Source of the DNA: CAYJBH01 sp964368815
GTDB lineage: Bacteria > Bacillota > Clostridia > Oscillospirales > Ruminococcaceae
Assembly: GCA_964368815.1 (NCBI GenBank)
Contig: CAYJDA010000002.1
Location: 128,825-192,824, forward strand
Length of the DNA: 64,000 nucleotides
Reading direction: 5' to 3'
Below the pieces are notes generated by a model. The model searched no databases. It was not told the origin of the DNA and worked only from the letters and a program-made list of their open reading frames with translations. Positions 1 through 7,062 of this stretch are shown here, piece by piece (position 1 is the first letter of the stretch; each line of letters opens with the position of its first letter). The translations under genes and the position numbers were made by a program.

Positions 1-390
1 AATCTCGGTTGCATTTATTTTTCCCTTGCTCATCTCCTGGAAATGCGACCGACCGTCTCCCAATACCAGCTCGGTAAGCTCACTTAAATTGTTAATTTTT
101 CCAACAGTAGTAATGGCAAAGCTACCAAGATGTGATGAGATTAGAAGAGGTTGCGGTTCCTCGTCGGATATGCATCCTATGCCTATATTGCCGGATAACT
201 CATCTAAGTCACCCTCAAATTTTGTTCGAAACGGCGTGTTTTCTATATTGTGGATAGACCTTGAAAATCCATCCTCGCCAACAACTGCCATTCCTCCCCG
301 TTTTGTTCCGAGATGTGAATGATAATCAACTCCGAAAAATAAATCCAGCGTACATGAACTTTTTGAAGCAACACCAAAAAAACCGCCCAT
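1..390 (-). CDS. PurF-like class II glutamine amidotransferase, 5' part only
   Basis: This is the first 130 codons of a gene that runs off the left edge of the window. The translation starts MGGFFGVASK and contains GVDYHSHLGTKRGGMAV, HNIENTPFRTKF, GNIGIGCISD and SHLGSFAITTVGKINN. This pattern matches the N-terminal glutaminase domain of amidophosphoribosyltransferase (PurF), specifically the clostridial and Bacteroides paralogue family that begins MGGFFG. True PurF begins with Cys (MCGI after processing), and that cysteine is the nucleophile that releases ammonia from glutamine. Here the position is Gly, so glutaminase activity is doubtful. The start is chosen by family similarity, since an in-frame stop lies nine codons upstream. 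The ribosome site is weak (GGTGCG-like). The C-terminal phosphoribosyltransferase domain is outside the window. The family assignment is from memory of related sequences. Confidence 0.8.
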   Translation of the reverse strand, partial: MGGFFGVASKSSCTLDLFFGVDYHSHLGTKRGGMAVVGEDGFSRSIHNIENTPFRTKFEGDLDELSGNIGIGCISDEEPQPLLISSHLGSFAITTVGKINNLSELTELVLGDGRSHFQEMSKGKINATEI

Positions 391-552
391 AATTAATTCG
401 CACCGTATAAGTTTTGGTTAAACTATTACAGTACACTCCTTTCCGAAAGTTGTTTAGCGAGTAGGTAATAAAAATTGTAACATCTACAATTTTAACACAC
501 AACGGCAATTATAACAATAGTCAATCTAATAATAATAATTGCATCAAAAAAC

Positions 553-579
553 AAAAAAGTCTCAAAATAGAGACTTTTT
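553..579. terminator. Terminator hairpin, duplicated copy 1
   Basis: The hairpin AAAAAGTCTC-AAAATA-GAGACTTTTT has a 10-bp perfect stem and A/T tails on both sides, so it could work in either direction. The same 27-base sequence recurs exactly at 759-785. It lies downstream of the small unknown gene (minus strand) and was probably that gene's original single terminator before the element at 580-758 split it into two copies. Confidence 0.85.
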
Positions 580-758
580 CAAAGTGTCAAAAAATCGGTC
601 AATTTCTTAAAATGTCAAATTCGGTGACATGTGCGGCGAATTTGACCATCGACAAATGGCTTAATTGCGAACAAGGTTCGCATTATTGCCATTTGTGGGG
701 GAGGGTACCGGGAGGGGATGCATCCCCTCTCGGGGCTGTCGATTTCTTCGACAGCCGA
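580..758 (+). mobile_element. Putative terminator-targeting MITE-like element, copy A
   Basis: This is a 179-base non-coding element between two identical 27-base terminator hairpins. It shares about 120 nearly identical bases with copy B at 51484-51643, in the same orientation. Shared parts in order are a left end with TGTCAAAAAA, a hairpin GTCAAATTCG...CGAATTTGAC (614-646), a hairpin with arms CAAATGGC/GCCATTTG and a copy-specific interior, the G-rich GTGGGGGAGGGTACCGGGAG, the palindrome GAGGGGATGCATCCCCTC, and a terminal hairpin GGCTGTCGA/TCGACAGCC (734-756). The right end read backwards (TGTCGAAGAAATCG) mirrors the left end (TGTCAAAAAATCG), like imperfect terminal inverted repeats. There is no open reading frame, so movement would need a transposase supplied from elsewhere. 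The mobile nature is inferred from the flanking duplications and the second copy. Confidence 0.7.
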
Positions 759-785
759 AAAAAAGTCTCAAAATAGAGACTTTTT
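759..785. terminator. Terminator hairpin, duplicated copy 2
   Basis: This is an exact repeat of the 27 bases at 553-579, with a 10-bp stem (AAAAAGTCTC/GAGACTTTTT) and a 6-base loop. It sits 28 bases beyond the stop codon of the minus-strand gene at 814-1065 and would be the first terminator that transcript meets. Confidence 0.85.
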
Positions 786-813
786 ATTAAACGGTTAAAC
801 AAATTGTTTCAAC

Positions 814-1065
814 TTACTTTTCGCCATATAAGTTGAAGCGGAACAGCTTGCTCTCGTCTTCCTTGTCGCTGCACTCTAAACGAGCTGTGGAAACAATTCC
901 TCCCTCGATCAGACTGGTAAAGCCGATTAGCTGACAAAGTTTGCTCTTTAGGTTTAGACGGTCGCCCTCCGGAGTTACTAAAAATACATCACCTTTACAG
1001 CTTGATATAACATCCGAAAACTCGCTCATGCTTACATTGTTTACATTTAATCCTGAATCGTACAT
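814..1065 (-). CDS. Small conserved-type protein of unknown function, possibly HPr-fold
   Basis: This encodes an 83-residue protein beginning MYDSGLNVNNVSMSEF. The start is the ATG at 1065 because AAGGAG lies six bases before it; a TTG in frame five codons earlier would overlap that ribosome site. The protein is soluble, with no signal peptide or membrane segment. The segment GDVFLVTPEGDRLNLKSKL followed by a short hydrophobic helix and a beta strand resembles the second half of HPr-like folds (DIYLxxxGxxVNAKSIMG), but I see no HPr phosphorylation site. I therefore give no function. It is transcribed from its own promoter (1143-1171) as a single gene ended by the duplicated terminators. Confidence 0.75.
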   Translation of the reverse strand: MYDSGLNVNNVSMSEFSDVISSCKGDVFLVTPEGDRLNLKSKLCQLIGFTSLIEGGIVSTARLECSDKEDESKLFRFNLYGEK

Positions 1066-1111
1066 ACATTTCTCCTTCAATTTCGATTATTTATTCTAAT
1101 CTTAGATATAT

Positions 1112-1130
1112 AAAAGCGTTTGTCGCTTTT
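1112..1130 (-). other. Stem-loop at 5' end of the small-gene transcript
   Basis: AAAAGCG-TTTGT-CGCTTTT forms a 7-bp stem. It starts within a few bases of the expected transcription start of the minus-strand gene at 814-1065. It could be a 5' stabilising hairpin or a weak attenuator. Only position and symmetry support it. Confidence 0.4.
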
Positions 1131-1142
1131 TAGCTTGATTAC

Positions 1143-1171
1143 ATTATACATCATTTTTTCGTCATTGTCAA
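1143..1171 (-). promoter_or_regulatory. Sigma-A type promoter of the small unknown gene
   Basis: On the minus strand, TTGACA and TATAAT are separated by 17 bases. The expected start of transcription is near 1136, giving a leader of about 70 bases that contains the stem-loop at 1112-1130. Confidence 0.75.
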
Positions 1172-1264
1172 CAAATAAATACTATGAACTTTGTGCAATT
1201 TACCAAATGGGTTTTGTTTATAATGCATAAAATTTTTAGTTTGCTCAATTATCTGCCTTTTCTA

Positions 1265-1293
1265 TTGACTACAATATTATATGCATTTATAAT
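1265..1293 (+). promoter_or_regulatory. Promoter of the gnd operon
   Basis: TTGACT and TATAAT are separated by 17 bases. Transcription should begin near 1300, only about 30 bases before the chosen gnd start at 1331. This excludes an upstream ATG at 1184 in the same frame. Confidence 0.75.
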
Positions 1294-1330
1294 GAATATT
1301 ATAATAAATAGTAATATGGAGGTAGTGCTG

Positions 1331-2782
1331 ATGAAAAAAGCGGATATAGGTCTTATCGGATTAGCCGTTATGGGTGAAAACCTTGCGATGAATATCGAGT
1401 CTAAAGGTTACACCGTTGCAGTTTACAACAGAACATATAAAACGGTAGAAAACTTTATTGAAACTCGAGCAAAGGGATTAAATTTCATTGGGTCAAAAGA
1501 ACTTAACGAGTTTGTTAATAGTATTAAAGCGCCAAGAAAAATAATTATGATGATTAAGGCAGGCAAAGCGGTTGATGATATGATTGAAAGGTTATTGGAG
1601 TTAACCGATGAGGGGGATATTATTATTGACGGTGGTAATAGCCATTACCCCGACAGCATTAGGCGTACTCAGTATGTGGAGTCGAGAGGGAGACTGTTTA
1701 TCGGAACCGGTGTTTCCGGAGGTGAAGAGGGAGCGCTAAAAGGTCCTTCTCTTATGCCGGGAGGAAGCTTTAAAGCATGGGCAGAGATAAAGGAGATATT
1801 TACCGCAATTGCTGCAAGGAGTAGCGACGGGGCACCTTGTTGTGACTGGGTGGGTAGCGACGGTGCAGGTCATTTTGTAAAGATGGTGCATAATGGAATA
1901 GAATATGGAGATATGCAACTTATCTGTGAAGCATATCAGATGATGAGAAATGTTCTGGGAATGTCGGCCGAGGAAATGCACGAGGTCTTTAAGGAATGGA
2001 ACAAGACCGAGCTTGATAGCTACTTGATTGAAATAACACGTGATATTCTTGCGCATAGTGAGGAAGGCGAAGGCCCTACAGTTGATAAAATATTAGACAC
2101 AGCGGGACAAAAGGGTACAGGAAAATGGACGGCAGTTTGCTCGTTAGACGAGGGAGTGCCATTGACCCTTATTGCCGAAGCTGTTTTTGCACGTTGCCTT
2201 TCTGCTCAAAAAGAAGAACGCGTATATGCATCACAGTTATTTGAAAAGGAAAAACTTGAATTTACCGGTGATAAGGCTGAGTTTATCGAACAACTGCGCA
2301 GAGCACTGTATGCTTCAAAAATAATTTCATATGCCCAGGGTTATGCACTAATGAGGGTTGCCGCACAGAGCTATAACTGGAACTTAAACTATGCCGGAAT
2401 AGCCTTGTTGTGGCGTGGTGGTTGCATTATTCGCTCGGTATTCCTGGATAAAATACGAAACGCGTTTGACGAAAATCCGCAGCTTGTTAATCTTATCCTC
2501 GACCCGTACTTTAAAAAGCAGATGGAGGATAATCTATTTAGCTGGAGAAAGGTTGTATCCACCGCTGTTCTTCATGGCGTTAGTGTACCGGCAATGAGTT
2601 CGGCACTAAGCTATTTCGATGGCTACACCACCGAAAACCTACCTGCAAACCTGTTGCAGGCACAGCGGGATTATTTCGGAGCTCATACCTATGAGAGAAT
2701 CGACAAAAACAGAGGAGAATTTTTTCATACTAACTGGACCGGTGAAGGTGGTTCTACCTCGGCGTCAACCTACACAGTATAG
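1331..2782 (+). CDS. gnd: 6-phosphogluconate dehydrogenase (decarboxylating)
   Basis: This 483-residue enzyme oxidises and decarboxylates 6-phosphogluconate to ribulose 5-phosphate, normally with NADP, in the pentose phosphate pathway. The nucleotide-binding motif GLAVMGENLAMN is at residues 10-21, followed by VYNRT (31-35), where Arg and Thr favour NADP. The family signatures DGGNSHYPDS (about 100-109), GTGVSGGEEGA (125-135) and KMVHNGIEYGD (184-194, with the catalytic lysine) are intact, and the C-terminus has YERIDKNRGEFFHTNWTG. Length is normal for the long bacterial form. The start follows GGAGG at 1319-1323 and a promoter at 1265-1293. It is the first gene of an operon with a LarA homologue and a sugar kinase, suggesting that its 6-phosphogluconate may come from an acid made by those enzymes. 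Confidence 0.96.
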   Translation: MKKADIGLIGLAVMGENLAMNIESKGYTVAVYNRTYKTVENFIETRAKGLNFIGSKELNEFVNSIKAPRKIIMMIKAGKAVDDMIERLLELTDEGDIIIDGGNSHYPDSIRRTQYVESRGRLFIGTGVSGGEEGALKGPSLMPGGSFKAWAEIKEIFTAIAARSSDGAPCCDWVGSDGAGHFVKMVHNGIEYGDMQLICEAYQMMRNVLGMSAEEMHEVFKEWNKTELDSYLIEITRDILAHSEEGEGPTVDKILDTAGQKGTGKWTAVCSLDEGVPLTLIAEAVFARCLSAQKEERVYASQLFEKEKLEFTGDKAEFIEQLRRALYASKIISYAQGYALMRVAAQSYNWNLNYAGIALLWRGGCIIRSVFLDKIRNAFDENPQLVNLILDPYFKKQMEDNLFSWRKVVSTAVLHGVSVPAMSSALSYFDGYTTENLPANLLQAQRDYFGAHTYERIDKNRGEFFHTNWTGEGGSTSASTYTV

Positions 2783-2812
2783 TGTTTTCATAATCAATGA
2801 AAGGAAAATAAC

Positions 2813-4078
2813 ATGAATATCACGTTATCCCATAAGGACAGGTGTGTTTCAAATGAGGAGATTACTTCAGCAATTAAGGAGTCCATTGTTTCAAAGGACT
2901 TGAAAAAAGTATTAATTATTCCTCCGGATATCACCCGATATTATTCCAATGCGGGATTAATTACCAATATATACTACAACCAACTGAACACAATGGGTTG
3001 TGTTGTTGATATTTTGCCGGCACTCGGAACACACGAAGCAGTTACCGAGCAGGAAGCAGCAAAGATGTTCGGCGATATTCCGTATGATAGGTTTATAGTG
3101 CATGATTGGCGCAACGATGTTGAATCGATAGGAGAAATTCCGGCCGAATTCGTACATGATGTTTCACAGGGAGTTTGGAATCGACCGGTCTCGGTTGAGC
3201 TAAATCGACTGCTTCTCGACAAAAGTTACGATCTTATTATATCGGTAGGACAGGTTGTTCCGCACGAGGTAATAGGAATGGCAAACCACAGCAAAAATCT
3301 GTTTGTGGGTGTCGGGGGATCAAACATGATTAACTCCTCACACATGATAGGTGCGTTTTATGGCATGGAAAGGCTTATGGGAAAGGATCATTCCCCTGTT
3401 CGTAAGCTGTTTGACTATGCCTGTGAAAACTACATAAAAGAGCTCCCCATACTTTATGTACTAACTGTAACTACTGCCGACAATGGAGACATAGACACAC
3501 ATGGTTTATTTATCGGTGAAGGCAGAAACGTTTTGGAACAAGCTATCGAGCTTTCACAGCAAAAAAATATTCACTTTGTAGATAAGGGAATAAAAAAATG
3601 CGTAGTATATCTTGAGCCTGCCGAATTTAGAAGTAGCTGGCTTGGAAACAAGGCAGTCTACCGTACCAGAATGGCAATCGCCGATGGTGGAGAGCTAATT
3701 GTTTTAGCTCCCGGTGTAACTAAATTCGGAGAGGATGAAGCGTGCGACCTGCTTATTCGTAAATACGGTTATTGCGGTAGAGAATCAGTAATAAAGCACT
3801 ATAATGAAAACAACGATCTTCAGGAAAACCAAAGTGCGGCAGCTCACCTTATTCATGGCTCGTCTGATGGTAGATTCTCTATTACATATGCAGTTAAAAA
3901 CATTTCGAAAAAAGAGATAGAGCAGGTTGGTTTTTGTTCAGCTGATTACGACGAAATGGCAGCGATCTACAATCCTGAAGTATTAAGCTATGGATACAAT
4001 ACGCTTGAAAACGGTGAGGAAATATATTATATACCTAATCCTGCACTGGGCCTTTGGATTAACAAGGAGAAGTTTTAA
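2813..4078 (+). CDS. LarA-family racemase/epimerase homologue
   Basis: This 421-residue protein is related to lactate racemase LarA, which uses a nickel-pincer nucleotide to invert 2-hydroxy acids by hydride transfer. The residues that matter in LarA are present with matching spacing: Asp39 and Arg42 in PDITR (LarA D72/R75), His74 in LGTHE (H108), His151 in PHEV (H174), Lys161 in NHSKN (K184, pincer attachment) and His177 in SSHMIG (H200, nickel ligand). The 10- and 16-residue intervals from His151 to Lys161 and Lys161 to His177 equal those of LarA. The substrate is unknown. Neighbouring gnd and an FGGY kinase suggest a sugar acid such as a hexonate, not lactate. The LarB/C/E cofactor genes are not in the window. 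The gene starts 30 bases after gnd and ends 2 bases before the kinase ATG. Confidence 0.82.
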   Translation: MNITLSHKDRCVSNEEITSAIKESIVSKDLKKVLIIPPDITRYYSNAGLITNIYYNQLNTMGCVVDILPALGTHEAVTEQEAAKMFGDIPYDRFIVHDWRNDVESIGEIPAEFVHDVSQGVWNRPVSVELNRLLLDKSYDLIISVGQVVPHEVIGMANHSKNLFVGVGGSNMINSSHMIGAFYGMERLMGKDHSPVRKLFDYACENYIKELPILYVLTVTTADNGDIDTHGLFIGEGRNVLEQAIELSQQKNIHFVDKGIKKCVVYLEPAEFRSSWLGNKAVYRTRMAIADGGELIVLAPGVTKFGEDEACDLLIRKYGYCGRESVIKHYNENNDLQENQSAAAHLIHGSSDGRFSITYAVKNISKKEIEQVGFCSADYDEMAAIYNPEVLSYGYNTLENGEEIYYIPNPALGLWINKEKF

Positions 4079-4080
4079 TC

Positions 4081-5481
4081 ATGAACATTCTGGCTCTTGA
4101 AGCAAGTACCACCTCGGCAAAAGCGTTGCTATACTGTGGAAATTCTATAAAGGCAATGAAGTCGAAGGAATACGGTAAGCCGGATTCAATATCATTAATG
4201 CAGCAACCAAAAGACATGTTGGAGGTTCTTTTTGAGGTGGGCAGAGCTGTTGCAGAGGGTGAAAAAATTGATATTATATCGCTCGGCTCAACATGGCACA
4301 GCCTTATTTTATGTGACAAAAACATGCAACCAATTTCACAGGAATATAGTTGGCAATATGTTGGCGCAGCTAACCATGCGGCAGAAATTCGTCGCAACAA
4401 GGAGCTCGTTAATACTATTTACCACACTACCGGTTGCCTTACCCATGCTATTTATCCGGCATATAAAATAATGAAAATGCGTGAGCTTGGCGCAGATATG
4501 AAAAACACAATATTTACCGACCTTGGTAGCTACATTCACTACGAGCTAACGTCGGAACATCTTGTGTCAAAGTGTACTGCCTCCGGTTCGGCACTGTTAG
4601 ATATTAACACCCTTGACTATAGCGATTTTATGCTGAATTTATGCGATATTCAGAAAACACAGCTTCCCATCATCGCGGAATATGATAAACTCTGTCCGTT
4701 AACGGAAGTGGCGGCGAAAAAATTGGGCGTTCAGAGCGGAATTCCGGTTACCCTTTCGTTTTCGGACGGAGGATTAAACCAGATTGCCTCCTGCTCAAAC
4801 AAAAAAGGATTAATGACCATGTCGGTTGGAACAAGCGGCGCACTTCGTATGACCACTGATGTTCCGATGATACCGAAAATACCTTCCAGCTGGTGTTACT
4901 ACTCTCCTATTTCATACCTTGTGGGTGCGGCAATCTCAGGTGCCTGCAACTGTGTTGATTGGGCAAAAAATAAATTTTTCCCGGGTAATGTAAGCTACCG
5001 AGAGTTGGAGGAAATAGCGATAGACAGGGAAAATCTTCCGATATTTCTACCATTTTTGTTTTCTGAGCGTTCACCCGGATGGAACGATGCTGCAAAGGGT
5101 GGCTTTGTTGGACTTACACCACACCATGGGCCGGCAGAACTTTTTCACGCTGTTATGGAGGGCGTTTTATACAATCTACGGCAATGTTATGAAATAGTAG
5201 CATCAACTGCGGGCGAACCTGAAGCGATAATGATTTCAGGAGGAATAACAAATTCACCTATCTGGCTTCAGATGGCTGCCGACGTTATGCAAAAAGAGCT
5301 GTTAATAGATCCGGTAGAACAAGCCTCGGTGATGGGTGGTATATATATGGCACAGATGATTAATTCTATCCCAACAATCTATCCAACAGAATATAAAAAA
5401 TTAACTCCAAAAGCTGAAGGAAAATCCGGTGGATACGAAAAAAGGTACGAGAGATATTTAGAGGCATATAGTAAAATGTAG
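4081..5481 (+). CDS. FGGY-family carbohydrate kinase (gluconokinase/xylulokinase type)
   Basis: This 466-residue ATP-dependent kinase belongs to the FGGY family. The N-terminal phosphate loop reads LEASTTSAKALLY (residues 6-18). A likely catalytic Asp is in SFSDGGLNQ near residue 228, the second phosphate loop MSVGTSGALR follows, and the adenosine motif SGGITNSPIWLQMAADVM is near the C-terminus. FGGY kinases phosphorylate many sugars, and sequence alone does not settle which one. Because the operon also holds 6-phosphogluconate dehydrogenase and a racemase homologue, gluconate made by epimerisation is the simplest guess, which would feed 6-phosphogluconate directly to Gnd. Xylulose remains possible. 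The start lies 2 bases after the previous stop, preceded by AAGGAG. The operon ends at a 19-bp terminator. Confidence 0.85.
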   Translation: MNILALEASTTSAKALLYCGNSIKAMKSKEYGKPDSISLMQQPKDMLEVLFEVGRAVAEGEKIDIISLGSTWHSLILCDKNMQPISQEYSWQYVGAANHAAEIRRNKELVNTIYHTTGCLTHAIYPAYKIMKMRELGADMKNTIFTDLGSYIHYELTSEHLVSKCTASGSALLDINTLDYSDFMLNLCDIQKTQLPIIAEYDKLCPLTEVAAKKLGVQSGIPVTLSFSDGGLNQIASCSNKKGLMTMSVGTSGALRMTTDVPMIPKIPSSWCYYSPISYLVGAAISGACNCVDWAKNKFFPGNVSYRELEEIAIDRENLPIFLPFLFSERSPGWNDAAKGGFVGLTPHHGPAELFHAVMEGVLYNLRQCYEIVASTAGEPEAIMISGGITNSPIWLQMAADVMQKELLIDPVEQASVMGGIYMAQMINSIPTIYPTEYKKLTPKAEGKSGGYEKRYERYLEAYSKM

Positions 5482-5518
5482 CAAACAAAAACACGGTATA
5501 GCCAGTTAATCTATAAAC

Positions 5519-5564
5519 AAACTGTACCCCATTTGGTGTTCTAATACCAAATGGGGTACAGTTT
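5519..5564. terminator. Bidirectional terminator between kinase and zinc-ribbon genes
   Basis: A perfect 19-bp stem (5519-5537 paired with 5546-5564) has an 8-base loop. The arms end in AAAC on the left and GTTT on the right, so it can terminate the plus-strand gnd operon and the minus-strand gene at 5580-5876, whose stop is 16 bases away. Confidence 0.85.
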
Positions 5565-5579
5565 AATTTATTATCTGTA

Positions 5580-5876
5580 TTATTTGCTTGTTGCCTTAAA
5601 AATTTCAACCTCGTTCGGACTTATTTCGGATTTGAAATTTTGGTTGTCGCGGTGAAGATTTCCACATGGACAGTCCTCAGTGCCATTGGCCTCCAGCGGC
5701 ATGTAGTATCCGCACTGTATACAGCGTGCATATAATCCAGGCTTTCTTTTAAACTGCTTAGATAAAAAACCGGTAGCCTTAGGTCCGTGACCTACATAAA
5801 CAAAGTTGCTTTTCTTTTTTAGCGCATCCTGCTGTGCTTCAATCTGACTTTTATCTACATTCCAATTTTTAAGCAT
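5580..5876 (-). CDS. Small zinc-ribbon protein of unknown function
   Basis: This encodes 98 residues starting MLKNWNVDKSQIEAQQ. A zinc ribbon is visible as CIQCGYYMP (C-x2-C) and, about 20 residues later, CPCGN (C-x-C). The N-terminal half is basic (DALKKKSNF, KQFKRKPG), and the tail is acidic. There is no signal or membrane segment in this form. The ATG at 5876 is preceded at six bases by GGAG. Longer in-frame starts would add a spurious hydrophobic stretch and have no ribosome site. I do not recognise a named family. It may bind nucleic acid or act as a small regulatory protein, but that is only a guess from the ribbon and charge. Confidence 0.7.
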   Translation of the reverse strand: MLKNWNVDKSQIEAQQDALKKKSNFVYVGHGPKATGFLSKQFKRKPGLYARCIQCGYYMPLEANGTEDCPCGNLHRDNQNFKSEISPNEVEIFKATSK

Positions 5877-6087
5877 AACCATCTCCATAGAAATAAATTT
5901 AAATATTAAACACATTATAGCAAAGAAGATACAATTAATCAAGAAAAATATCTGTGTCTTATCTGCTCTTTTTATATTATTACAAACAAGTTTCTTTGCC
6001 GTCATCAGATGCAACTATAATCAATCAAGCTTGATTTTGAAAACATATTGTTTTTCAAGTTGAACTACTATACATTAATTTAAAAGG

Positions 6088-6885
6088 CTATACCGGTTTG
6101 TTGTTCGGCACAAAAAAACTGCCTACTTCCTCTCCTTTTAATATATCATAAAGCACCTCAGGTTTTTTTCCGTTTGCTATTATCATAGGTATTCCGTTTT
6201 CGGTTACTAACCTTGCAGCTGTTAGTTTGGTTGCCATTCCGCCGGTTCCTCTTTTGGTTCCAGTTGGGGCTACAGCCGCTTCTATTTCATCGGTTATCCG
6301 CTCAATGTAATGAATTATCTTGGCATCCGGCAGGGTTGGATTTTTATCGTAAAGTCCATCTATATCTGAAAGAATTATCAATACATCTGCTTTTAAAATG
6401 GTTGCAACATAAGAAGCCATCATATCATTATCTGTAAACTTAATACCCTCGTATGATATTGTATCGTTCTCGTTAACAACCGGAACAATACCCATAGAAA
6501 ATAAACTTTCAAAGGTATTTATTGCATTCTCACGGCGTTCATGATGATCTAAAACATCTTTTGTTAGCAATATTTGTGCTATCTGTTTACCGTATGCAGA
6601 AAAAAATCTATCATACATACTCATAAGCTCACACTGGCCAACGGCCGCCGCCGCCTGTTTCAGGCGAATATCCTCCTTGTTAGGAGCTATCTGCAGTCTT
6701 CCAACACCAAGTGCAACCGAACCTGAACTAACGAGAATCGGTGTCAGTCCGCTATTAGAAAGATCGCTTATAACCATGGAAAGTTTTTCTGCCCTTGCAA
6801 GATTCATTCTGCCGGTATCATGCGTAAGGGTGGAGGATCCAACCTTGATTACAACACGTTTTGCATTCTTAAGCAAGTTTCGCAT
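6088..6885 (-). CDS. proB: Glutamate 5-kinase, short form without PUA domain
   Basis: This 265-residue amino acid kinase phosphorylates glutamate to gamma-glutamyl phosphate, the first step of proline synthesis. Motifs in order are VIKVGSSTLT (ATP phosphate loop), VSSGSVALGVGRL, VPVVNENDTIS (glutamate binding), FTDNDMMASYVA, IILSDIDGLYDKNP and GTGGMATKLTAA. E. coli ProB has about 367 residues with a C-terminal PUA domain. That domain is absent here, as in many Firmicutes. The partner gene proA is not adjacent, while proC lies at 18976-19788. The promoter at 6920-6948 diverges from the fatty acid operon. Regulation is probably by proline feedback on the enzyme. Confidence 0.95.
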   Translation of the reverse strand: MRNLLKNAKRVVIKVGSSTLTHDTGRMNLARAEKLSMVISDLSNSGLTPILVSSGSVALGVGRLQIAPNKEDIRLKQAAAAVGQCELMSMYDRFFSAYGKQIAQILLTKDVLDHHERRENAINTFESLFSMGIVPVVNENDTISYEGIKFTDNDMMASYVATILKADVLIILSDIDGLYDKNPTLPDAKIIHYIERITDEIEAAVAPTGTKRGTGGMATKLTAARLVTENGIPMIIANGKKPEVLYDILKGEEVGSFFVPNNKPV

Positions 6886-6919
6886 AAGTCAAATTTATTC
6901 CTATTATAATTTTAAAAAC

Positions 6920-6948
6920 ATTATACTATTCGCAACAAAATCTGTCAA
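6920..6948 (-). promoter_or_regulatory. proB promoter
   Basis: On the minus strand, TTGACA and TATAAT are separated by 17 bases, with a leader of about 28 bases to the proB ATG. Its -35 box is only 12 bases from the -35 box of the divergent acpP promoter, so the two promoters sit back to back. Confidence 0.8.
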
Positions 6949-6960
6949 CCGAAAAAAAGC

Positions 6961-6989
6961 TTGACAAATTTAAGAGTAGCGGTTAAAAT
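6961..6989 (+). promoter_or_regulatory. Promoter of the fatty acid synthesis operon
   Basis: TTGACA and TAAAAT are separated by 17 bases. The predicted start near 6996 coincides with the left edge of a 34-bp palindrome, so a bound repressor would block initiation or early elongation. Confidence 0.8.
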
Positions 6990-6996
6990 AAGTTAA

Positions 6997-7030
6997 AAAT
7001 ATTTAGTTAAATTAATTTAATTAAATATTT
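6997..7030. promoter_or_regulatory. 34-bp palindrome, likely operator for the FabT-like MarR regulator
   Basis: The left arm AAATATTTAGTTAAATT is followed without a gap by the right arm AATTTAATTAAATATTT; 16 of 17 positions are complementary. The site begins at the predicted transcription start of the operon whose last gene encodes a MarR-family protein. MarR proteins bind AT-rich palindromes as dimers. The palindrome is not the FapR-type site. That the cognate regulator is the protein at 16179-16658 is inferred from linkage. Confidence 0.65.
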
Positions 7031-7062
7031 ATAAGTATTTTGAAGAATTTTAGGAGATCAAC

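Larger units (their letters stand above)
391..813. other. Intergenic stretch between PurF-like gene and small unknown gene
   Basis: This 423-base stretch has no convincing gene. From 553 to 785 it holds a putative mobile repeat flanked by two copies of a terminator hairpin, described separately. The part from 391 to 552 is AT-rich and should contain the promoter and leader of the PurF-like gene on the minus strand. A minus-strand TATAAT is visible but has no good -35 box at the usual distance. A good AAAGGAG ribosome site at about 437-443 on the minus strand is followed by no sensible reading frame. Confidence 0.6.

Noticed and set aside
26..322. 98-residue plus-strand reading frame at the left edge
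   Set aside because: It is antisense to the PurF-like coding sequence, which has clear family motifs. The plus-strand translation has no recognisable features.
1184..1330. 49-residue N-terminal extension of gnd from the ATG at 1184
   Set aside because: A consensus promoter at 1265-1293 lies within it, it has no ribosome site, and 6-phosphogluconate dehydrogenases start at the MKKADIGLIG segment.
5877..6014. N-terminal extension with a membrane helix on the small zinc-ribbon protein
   Set aside because: The extension has no ribosome site, while GGAG stands at the right distance from the ATG at 5876.
6961..7062. FapR-type operator before acpP
   Set aside because: The palindrome found does not contain the TTAGTACC-type half-sites, and a MarR gene, not fapR, is linked.
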